Origin: DATMNI01 sp035570275
Lineage (GTDB): Bacteria > Acidobacteriota > Terriglobia > Bryobacterales > Bryobacteraceae
Direction of reading: 5' to 3'
Length of the DNA stretch: 64,000 nt
Assembly (NCBI GenBank): GCA_035570275.1
Contig: DATMNI010000063.1
Location: 1-64,000, forward strand
Part shown: positions 57,999 to 64,000 of the stretch, piece after piece
Layout: each line of letters starts with the position of its first letter
How positions within the stretch are numbered: position 1 is the first letter of the stretch
Made by a program: the position numbers and the translations under genes
Notes under the pieces: generated by a model
What the model saw: only the letters and a program-made list of their open reading frames with translations
Database searches by the model: none
What the model was told of the DNA's origin: nothing

Positions 57999-59696
57999 AT
58001 GCCTTCACGGATGATTGCCGGACTGCTTCTGAGCGTCCTGGTTGACCAAGTGGCCCTCCCGGCGCAACAGACCCAGCCGCCGCTCCAACTGCCGGCGCAT
58101 ACGCCCGATCCGTCCAAGAGCCGGAACAATCCGGCGGAGGTCGAAAAGTTTCGCGACCGCGGCTTTGGCATGTTCATTCACTGGGGTGTGGACGGCCCGT
58201 TGGCCGGCGTGATTTCGCATTCGCTGGTGGGCGCGTCGCCCGATTTCGTGGAGCGCTTCTTCCGCACCCTCCCGGGCTATTTCAATCCCGACCGGTATGA
58301 GCCCGCGAAGTGGGCGTCTTTGGCCAAGCTGGCCGGTTTCGAGTACGTGATGTTCACCACCAAGCACCACGCCGGCTTCTGCATGTGGGACACGGCCACT
58401 ACCAGTTTCTCCGTCATGCACACGCCTTACGGCAAGGACATCACCCGGCAACTGGTGGACGCCTTCCGGAAGGAGGGGATCGCCATCGGGTTCTACTTTT
58501 CGCCGGACGATTTCCACTGGCTCCACGAGCACGGCATCACCATCAACCGCCAGGTGAAGGGCGTCTACCCGCAAGAGATTCCCGAGTTCATGGAATACAC
58601 CAAACGCCAGCTCAAGGAACTGCTGACGAACTACGGGACCATCGACTACTTCTTCTTCGACGGGCCAGCCGAGCAACTGACGGATTACGCCTGGCAAATG
58701 CAGCCCAAGCTGGTGATCACGCGCGGCGCCATGGAAACGCCCGAGCAGTATATACCCGGCGTGGCCTTGCCGGGCGCGTGGGAAGGCAACCTGACCATGG
58801 GCACCGAGTGGCCCTGGAAAGCCACCAACGAGGATTACAAATCGGGCACCCAGTTGATCGGCACGCTGATCGAGACACGCGCCAAAGGCGGCACCCAGTT
58901 GCTGAACATCGGTCCCAAGCCGGATGGAGAAATCGCCATCGAACAGGAATCGCGGCTGCGGGAGATCGCGCTTTGGAATTTCGTGAACGGAGAAGCCATC
59001 AAGAACGTTCGCCCCTGGGTGATCACCAATGAGAACGATATCTGGTTCACCAGGAACGGCAGCACGGTTTACGCGTTCCTGACCAAAATGAGCCCCTGGA
59101 GACTGGGCGACGCCAGGACCATCACGCTGCGCTCCGTCCGGTCAACCCCGGCCACGAAGGTGACCGTGCTAGGCCAATCGGACGAGATGGTGGAATACCG
59201 CCCCGGCCTGGCGCCGAAGACCACCTGGAAGCAGGACGGCGACAAGTTCCAGATCACGGCCTACCGCGCGCAACGGCTCTACACGGACCGGCGGTGGCCG
59301 AACCCGATCGTGCTCAAGATGACCAGCGTCGAACCCGGCCTTTCGCCTCCCGAAGTGCAGACGGCGGGCGCCCAGTGGGACGCTGCCAGCGGCACCGCGG
59401 TGCTGCACGGAAAACTGCTCAATCTGGGTGGAGTGAATCAGGGCAATGTGAATCAGGTGGAAGTGGGATTCCAATACCGCGAGAAGAAAGGCGGCACGGA
59501 TCTTTCGGAAAAGACCGAGCCGTGGACGGATCTGCCTGGCGTTGCGCGTGGGGCCACGGGAGACTTTCAGTATTCACTGGGCGGCCCGGGTGGGCAAAGG
59601 CTGCCGGCCCAAAAAGTGTACGAGTACCGGGCGCGGGTGAAGCATCCGTTGATCACGATGTACGGGGAAGAGCGGTCGTTCCAGACGGCCCGGTAA
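57999..59696 (+). CDS. GH29-family alpha-L-fucosidase-like glycoside hydrolase
   Basis: A 565-residue exported enzyme. An N-terminal hydrophobic signal (MIAGLLLSVLVDQVALPAQ) is followed by the GH29 catalytic barrel (about 45-330) with FGMFIHWGVDGP, FTTKHHAGFCMWDT, IGFYFSPDDFHW and YFFFDGPAEQL. D221 is the expected nucleophile. The tail LLNIGPKPDGEIA is also typical of the family. C-terminal to this are beta domains (about 345-560). Known family members hydrolyse alpha-L-fucose from glycans; homologues in this range can have other specificities, and the acid/base residue cannot be fixed by eye. CATAAT at 57982 is the best -10. An upstream in-frame GTG at 57990 is possible. Confidence 0.85.
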   Translation: MPSRMIAGLLLSVLVDQVALPAQQTQPPLQLPAHTPDPSKSRNNPAEVEKFRDRGFGMFIHWGVDGPLAGVISHSLVGASPDFVERFFRTLPGYFNPDRYEPAKWASLAKLAGFEYVMFTTKHHAGFCMWDTATTSFSVMHTPYGKDITRQLVDAFRKEGIAIGFYFSPDDFHWLHEHGITINRQVKGVYPQEIPEFMEYTKRQLKELLTNYGTIDYFFFDGPAEQLTDYAWQMQPKLVITRGAMETPEQYIPGVALPGAWEGNLTMGTEWPWKATNEDYKSGTQLIGTLIETRAKGGTQLLNIGPKPDGEIAIEQESRLREIALWNFVNGEAIKNVRPWVITNENDIWFTRNGSTVYAFLTKMSPWRLGDARTITLRSVRSTPATKVTVLGQSDEMVEYRPGLAPKTTWKQDGDKFQITAYRAQRLYTDRRWPNPIVLKMTSVEPGLSPPEVQTAGAQWDAASGTAVLHGKLLNLGGVNQGNVNQVEVGFQYREKKGGTDLSEKTEPWTDLPGVARGATGDFQYSLGGPGGQRLPAQKVYEYRARVKHPLITMYGEERSFQTAR

Positions 59697-59751
59697 GGCC
59701 TGCCAACGAAGGATGCGAACTGCAAGGCAGGACAACCATCGGCGCGATGCC

Positions 59752-62430
59752 TCACTCATAACGCAGAGCAACTAAGGGATCAGTGCGCATGGCCCGCTTG
59801 GCAGGAATGTAACACGCCGCGGTCGCCACCAACGCCAGGAGAAGGGCGACTCCGGCGAAGGTCACGGGGTCGACAGCGCTCACCCCGAAAAGCAGGCTGC
59901 GCATGAGCTGCGTGAGCCCCAGCGCGGCCAACAGGCCAACACCGACGCCAATCATGGTCAGGCAGGCTCCTTCCCCCACCACGAGGCGCATCACGTCGCG
60001 CGGTTGCGCGCCCAGAGCGACGCGAATGCCTACCTCGCGCGTGCGCTGCGAAACCGAATACGAAATCAGCCCATACAGCCCGACCATGGCGAGAATCAGC
60101 GCTAACACGGCGAAGCTTCCGATCAAAAAGGACGGATAACGGCGGAGAAACACAGAGGGCGACTGCGCAATGATCTGCTCCATGGTAACCGGCCGGATCA
60201 GAATCAGTTGCGGATCCGTGTTCCGCAGCGCGGCGCGGACCGCGCCGATCGCGACGCCCGGGTCGCCCGCCGTGCGCACCATGTAAGTGATAAACGTGTT
60301 CACGTCCTGGAGGTACGGCGCGAAGAGAATCGGCTCTTCGGGGCTGTCCAGGCCGGCATCCGCAATGTCCCCGACAACGCCGACGATCTCGCGGAAGGGT
60401 TGGGTGGGTGAGTAAGTGAACTTAATGCGTTTACCGATCGGATCCTCACCGTGGAGGTATCGTTTCACCCAGGCCTGGTTGACGATGACGCGGCGGGGCG
60501 CGGACGCGGTATCGCTGGAATCGTTGAAGAAGCGGCCTGCGGCCAGCGGAATTCCCATCGTGGAGAAGTAACCGGCGGAGATGTCGCGGATATCGCTTTC
60601 GTTATCCTGGCCCGTTACAGTGGGCTGACCTTCGACCACGAAGCGGATGGTGTTACCGCCACCAGTGAGCGGAACCACACTGGTGGAAGCGATTCCCGCT
60701 ACGCCGGGCAGGGCGCGGATCCGGTCCATGAAATCCCGATCGAAGCGGATGGCGTCGGAATCCTGGGCGTAGGACTCAGGCGGAAGAAATACCGAGAAGG
60801 TGAGGAGACGCCGCGTATCGAAGCCAGGATTGCGATCGAGCAGTGCGGAGAGGCTCTTCACCATCAGGCCGGCGCCGACCAGGAGCACTAGCGAGAAGGC
60901 GATCTCCGTAACGATGAGCGCCTGGCGAAGGCGCGTGCGAATCCCGCCGGCGGACGCGCGGCTTTCGTCTTTAAGCGTTTCGCCCACATTGCGATTGGAG
61001 ACTTCGAGCGCGGGTGCCAGGCCGAAGGCGACTCCGGTGAACATGGTTGTTCCGAACAGGAATGCCAGCACCACGGGATCGGCGTGTGCGTCGCGCAAGT
61101 ACGGCATCGAATCGAGCAGCCTCTGGGGTATCGCGGCGATGAGCAGGGCTGTTCCGGAGCGCGCGATCAACAGGCCAAGCGTGGCTCCGGCAGACGCCAG
61201 GATCAGGCTTTCGGCCAGGAGCTGTGAAATCAACCGTCCGCGGCCGGCCCCGAGGGCGGCGCGAACGGCGAATTCCCTCCGCCGGCGCGTGGCACGGGCC
61301 ATCAGAAGGTTCGCGACATTGGCGCACGCGATGAGCAGCACAAAGCCGACGGCGCCAAACAGAACCAAAAGCAGCGGCCGGATGGGTCCGACGATGCGAT
61401 CGCGCAGCGCAGCGATGACCACCCGAATAGCGCCGTTCTGTGCCGGGTAAGCGGCAGCAAGGCGCGAATTGATCAGGTCCATCTCCGCCGCGGCTTGCGC
61501 AGGCGTGGCGCCGCGAGCCAGGCGCCCGATGACGCGCATCCAGCGGAGGCTGCGTCGTGCCGCCATACCCTGGCTGATATGCAGTGGCACCCAAATTTGA
61601 ACGTTTCCCCGCGGCGCAAATTCAAACTCGGCTGGAAGAACACCGACGATGGTGACTTTATTCGAGTCAAGCTGGATGGAGCGGCCGATGACCTGCGGAT
61701 CCGCGCCAAACCGGCTTCTCCAAAAACTATGGGTGAGGATGGCGGCCAGGGGACCCGAAGCGACGTCCTCACCGGCGTAGAAATCGCGTCCGAGGAACGG
61801 TTTGATGCCGAGAGTGGAGAAGAAATTGGTTGTGGCCTGCACGGCAAAGACGCTCTCCGGTTCACCCACGCCGCGCAGCGTGAAACCGTCTGCGTTGAAA
61901 CCGGCAAGCGATTCAAAGGTCTTCGACTGTGTCCGCCAATCGAGGTAATCGAGGTAAGACGCGTTCCAAGACCCCATGGTCAGTTGGCCGGACAGCTCTC
62001 GTTGGGTGCGCACTTCGCCGAGGGTAATGAGGCGGTCCGGCTGGGCGTACGGCAACGGGCGGATCAGGGCCGCGCGGACCACCGAAAAGATGGCCGTATT
62101 GGCGCCGATCCCCAGGGCCAAAGTGAGGATTGCGACAACGGTGAACGCCATAGATTGGCGTAACGTGCGGAGACCGAAACGCAGGTCTTGCAACAGATTC
62201 TCGATGAAGTTTACACGGCGCATATCGCGACACTCCTCGCCATATTGAGTAAGGCCTCGGATGGCGCACAACGCAGCCCCGCGGGCTTCGTCAGGCGTCA
62301 TGCCAGAGACGAGATTCTCTTCGATCTGCTGGTCGAGATGAAAGCGAAGTTCGGCCTCAAGCTCGCGTTCCACGCTGTGGCGGCGCAACAGGGAGCGGAG
62401 GCGCAGACGGACTTGGTTAAACGCACGCAC
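59752..62430 (-). CDS. ADOP-family ABC transporter permease with N-terminal prefix
   Basis: An 892-residue inner-membrane protein. The first ~75 residues form the cytoplasmic prefix typical of PadR-linked ADOP proteins (RLRSLLRRHSVERELEAELR, FHLDQQIEENLVSGMTPDEA). The permease follows: DLRFGLRTLRQSMAFTVVAI, LTLALGIGANTAIFSVVRAA, then two MacB-like periplasmic domains and two FtsX modules with FALANL-type helices and RTREVGIRVALGAQP. It starts with GTG, 1 bp after the padR stop (TGA-G-GTG), with AGAGGT in the end of padR as ribosome-binding site, so translation is coupled. By family it should work with a MacB-type ATPase; substrate unknown. Confidence 0.93.
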   Translation of the reverse strand: MRAFNQVRLRLRSLLRRHSVERELEAELRFHLDQQIEENLVSGMTPDEARGAALCAIRGLTQYGEECRDMRRVNFIENLLQDLRFGLRTLRQSMAFTVVAILTLALGIGANTAIFSVVRAALIRPLPYAQPDRLITLGEVRTQRELSGQLTMGSWNASYLDYLDWRTQSKTFESLAGFNADGFTLRGVGEPESVFAVQATTNFFSTLGIKPFLGRDFYAGEDVASGPLAAILTHSFWRSRFGADPQVIGRSIQLDSNKVTIVGVLPAEFEFAPRGNVQIWVPLHISQGMAARRSLRWMRVIGRLARGATPAQAAAEMDLINSRLAAAYPAQNGAIRVVIAALRDRIVGPIRPLLLVLFGAVGFVLLIACANVANLLMARATRRRREFAVRAALGAGRGRLISQLLAESLILASAGATLGLLIARSGTALLIAAIPQRLLDSMPYLRDAHADPVVLAFLFGTTMFTGVAFGLAPALEVSNRNVGETLKDESRASAGGIRTRLRQALIVTEIAFSLVLLVGAGLMVKSLSALLDRNPGFDTRRLLTFSVFLPPESYAQDSDAIRFDRDFMDRIRALPGVAGIASTSVVPLTGGGNTIRFVVEGQPTVTGQDNESDIRDISAGYFSTMGIPLAAGRFFNDSSDTASAPRRVIVNQAWVKRYLHGEDPIGKRIKFTYSPTQPFREIVGVVGDIADAGLDSPEEPILFAPYLQDVNTFITYMVRTAGDPGVAIGAVRAALRNTDPQLILIRPVTMEQIIAQSPSVFLRRYPSFLIGSFAVLALILAMVGLYGLISYSVSQRTREVGIRVALGAQPRDVMRLVVGEGACLTMIGVGVGLLAALGLTQLMRSLLFGVSAVDPVTFAGVALLLALVATAACYIPAKRAMRTDPLVALRYE

Positions 62431-62431
62431 C

Positions 62432-62763
62432 TCAAACCTCTTGGACCACCAGGTTGATGGCGGCGGAGAGGCGGGTCCAGGATTCCAATTCCCTCTTCAT
62501 TTGGCCGCGCCCGGCGCTTGTAAGGGAGTAGAATTTGGCCATTCGGCCGGTCTCGGTTGGCCGCCACTCAGCCTCGATCCAACCCTGCTGCTCCAGACGG
62601 TGCAACGCCGGGTATAGCGAACCCTGCTGGAGACCTGGAGGGCTTCCCGTGAAATCTGCTGGATGCGCTTGGCGATAGCCCAACCGTGTTTGGGTTCGAG
62701 CGAGATCGTCTTAAAGATCAGCAGGTCCAGTGTTCCTTGGACCAGATCGGTCGGTTTGCCCAT
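62432..62763 (-). pseudogene. padR-family regulator gene, frameshifted
   Basis: Two overlapping frames together give an almost complete ADOP-linked PadR regulator. From the ATG at 62763 the frame reads MGKPTDLVQGTLDLLIFKTI, then HGWAIAKRIQQISREALQV, and is lost. The continuation, QQGSLYPALHRLEQQGWIEA ... EWRPTETGRMAKFYSLTSAG to ...INLVVQEV, is in another frame. The ancestral sequence is restored by removing one GA from the doubled GA at 62630-62633, which would give a 109-residue protein of normal length. It could be a true inactivation, a sequencing error or programmed slippage. The gene lies directly upstream of and coupled to the permease. An imperfect palindrome overlapping a TACAAT precedes it. 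Confidence 0.8.
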
Positions 62764-62775
62764 ACGCCTGGATTA

Positions 62776-62789
62776 TCCACAATTGTAGA
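62776..62789 (-). promoter_or_regulatory. Candidate operator/-10 of padR
   Basis: TCCACAATTGTAGA is a 14-bp palindrome with one mismatched pair, 12 nt upstream of the padR ATG. It covers TACAAT on the minus strand. A palindrome over the -10 is the expected place for autoregulation by PadR. Confidence 0.45.
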
Positions 62790-62860
62790 CGATCATGGCA
62801 TCGATTTGTTAGCTTGTTCCGAGCAGCGGCGCGAGGATCCTGCGGGACAGCCAGCCCTCG

Positions 62861-64000
62861 CTAAAGTTCCGCCAGCAAAGGCGGCTTCCAGCCTCCCAGC
62901 GCCTCTTCCAGCCAGCCCGCCACAGCCAGCGCGATGTCTTCCCGCCACGGTGGGGCTACTACCTGAACTGCGATCGGCAGGCCCGCATCCGCACCAGCAT
63001 TGGCCTCGCCGCAGCGGACCACAGCCGCCGGCCAGCCGGTCAGATTGTAGGCCATCGTATGGCTGAAGCCCCGGAAGTTTTCGTCCAGCGTCGACGCGCC
63101 ATGCGGCAGCGCAGGCTGAGGATAGGCCGGGCACAGGATGACATCGTACCGGCGCAGGAAGGCGAACATCTCGGCGCGATACTGGTCCAGTTCCGCCCAA
63201 TAGCCGGCGAATCCCGCCACATCGGTCCGATAGCGGCGGAGTTTTTCCAGCCAGTCGCCCAGCAGCGGATGCACGGTGGTGGAACCAACTCCGGCGAGGT
63301 ACTGCCACAACCCATCGCCGCCATCGGCGCCCAGTAACTTCATCTCCAGGTCGTAGGCTTGGGCCAGGCAAGCGGGGCGATCCTCTTCCAGCACCGCGAC
63401 TTCACCTGCCAGGCTGGCGGCCGCGGCGCGAACTACGCGCTCCACCTCGGGGCCGGCCGGAGCGATGCCGTTTCCGGTGTAAAACGCCACGCGTAGTGTG
63501 CCCCGGTCCACCGCCGCCGGGTCGCCGACAGCCATGCTGACGCAGGTGGGGTCACGGCCGTCCGAGCCGGCCAGCAGGGGCATCAGGGTATTCAGATCCT
63601 CGACGCGCCGCGCCATGGGCCCGATCTGCCAGAGCGTTTCGATCCAGCCGCCGGCGGGCGGGAAATGGCCGGTGCGCGGCAGCCGTCCCGAGGTCGGCTT
63701 GATGCCGGCGATGCCGCAGAACGCGGCCGGCAAGCGCACGCTACCCGCGGCATCGCTGCCTAAGCCCATCGGTGAACCGCAAGCGGCGATCAACGCGGCC
63801 TCGCCCCCGCTGCTGCCGCCTGCAGTGCGCGTCAGGTCGTAGGGATTATTGGTGGCGCCGAACAGCAGGTTGTCGCTTTCGAAGGCAAACAGCAGATCGG
63901 GAAGATTGGTCCGGGCGATGGGAATGGCTCCGGCCGCTCGCAGCCGCCCCACCAGCGTGGCATCTTCGGTGGATGGCGCGGCCGTCATCCGGCCCAGAGT
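62861..64000 (-). CDS. Amidase (amidase-signature family), N-terminus outside the window
   Basis: At least 379 residues of an amidase-signature hydrolase; the frame is open at the window edge, so the start is missing. The Gly/Ser-rich signature is clear: GGSSGGEAALIAACGSPMGL followed by GSDAAGSVRLPAAFCGIAG, which carry the cis-Ser and nucleophile Ser of the Ser-cisSer-Lys triad. The lysine should lie upstream, outside the window. The last ~50 residues (DAGLPIAVQVVAPPWREDIA) are the conserved C-terminal helix region. Family members hydrolyse amides, including peptide amides, urea derivatives and Gln-tRNA transamidation; nothing points to GatA in particular. The gene is followed by 97 bp to padR. 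Confidence 0.9.
   Translation of the reverse strand, partial: TLGRMTAAPSTEDATLVGRLRAAGAIPIARTNLPDLLFAFESDNLLFGATNNPYDLTRTAGGSSGGEAALIAACGSPMGLGSDAAGSVRLPAAFCGIAGIKPTSGRLPRTGHFPPAGGWIETLWQIGPMARRVEDLNTLMPLLAGSDGRDPTCVSMAVGDPAAVDRGTLRVAFYTGNGIAPAGPEVERVVRAAAASLAGEVAVLEEDRPACLAQAYDLEMKLLGADGGDGLWQYLAGVGSTTVHPLLGDWLEKLRRYRTDVAGFAGYWAELDQYRAEMFAFLRRYDVILCPAYPQPALPHGASTLDENFRGFSHTMAYNLTGWPAAVVRCGEANAGADAGLPIAVQVVAPPWREDIALAVAGWLEEALGGWKPPLLAEL

Noticed and set aside
1..64000. tRNA genes, rRNA, CRISPR arrays, an intact insertion sequence or prophage.
   Set aside because: No tRNA-like cloverleaf sequence, no regular direct repeats with spacers and no transposase or phage genes were seen; the repeats present are inverted-repeat or short tandem types.

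Overview
The window looks like chromosomal DNA from a high-GC acidobacterium, most likely of the Solibacter/Bryobacter type. This rests on gene families, not on a marker gene. Present are two ADOP-type ABC permeases (one with a PadR partner), one TIGR03435-family protein, four Oar/CarboxypepD_reg-type TonB-dependent receptors, a CRTAC1/ASPIC-UnbV protein with TPR partners, a sortilin/BNR-repeat secreted protein and a PQQ dehydrogenase. I saw no rRNA, tRNA, CRISPR array, intact transposase or prophage.

Layout. 0.3-12.3 kb: cupin, ADOP permease, PQQ dehydrogenase with a cytochrome c domain, a coupled TPR-TPR-CRTAC1 operon, a fasciclin protein and an S9 peptidase. 12.5-19.3 kb: a small unknown gene, a MoxR-type ATPase with its VWA partner, and two type I signal peptidases flanking a mandelate-racemase-like enzyme. 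19.3-26.2 kb: SnoaL-like protein, secreted unknowns, ATP-dependent PEP carboxykinase and a tandem pair of secreted paralogs. 26.3-30.6 kb: acyl-CoA synthetase overlapping an ECHDC3-like crotonase, a DNA-methyltransferase relic broken up by repeats, and an aldehyde dehydrogenase. 30.6-52.5 kb: four large outer-membrane receptors interleaved with a GNAT enzyme, an orphan LuxR-type response regulator, the BNR protein and the TIGR03435 protein. 53.4-57.7 kb: a copper cluster of two CotA-like multicopper oxidases around a SCO chaperone. 58.0-64.0 kb: a GH29 fucosidase, the second ADOP permease with a frameshifted padR, and an amidase cut by the window edge.

The cell appears to invest in secreted and periplasmic work: polymer and peptide breakdown, outer-membrane uptake, copper oxidases and periplasmic alcohol/sugar oxidation, supported by two signal peptidases. 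Gluconeogenesis (pckA) and fatty-acid or aromatic acid activation are the recognisable central-metabolism genes.

Two layers beyond the genes stand out. First, at twelve genes a -10-like hexamer ends only 5-7 nt before the start codon, which implies leaderless mRNAs. The large receptor genes instead have Shine-Dalgarno leaders. Second, the intergenic DNA carries several families of short inverted-repeat elements. One family has TA-flanked terminal inverted repeats and has visibly inserted into the methyltransferase relic. Other oddities are a 13-bp tandem repeat that rebuilds the start of the GNAT gene, an in-frame pentapeptide repeat inside a signal peptide, and a frameshift in padR.
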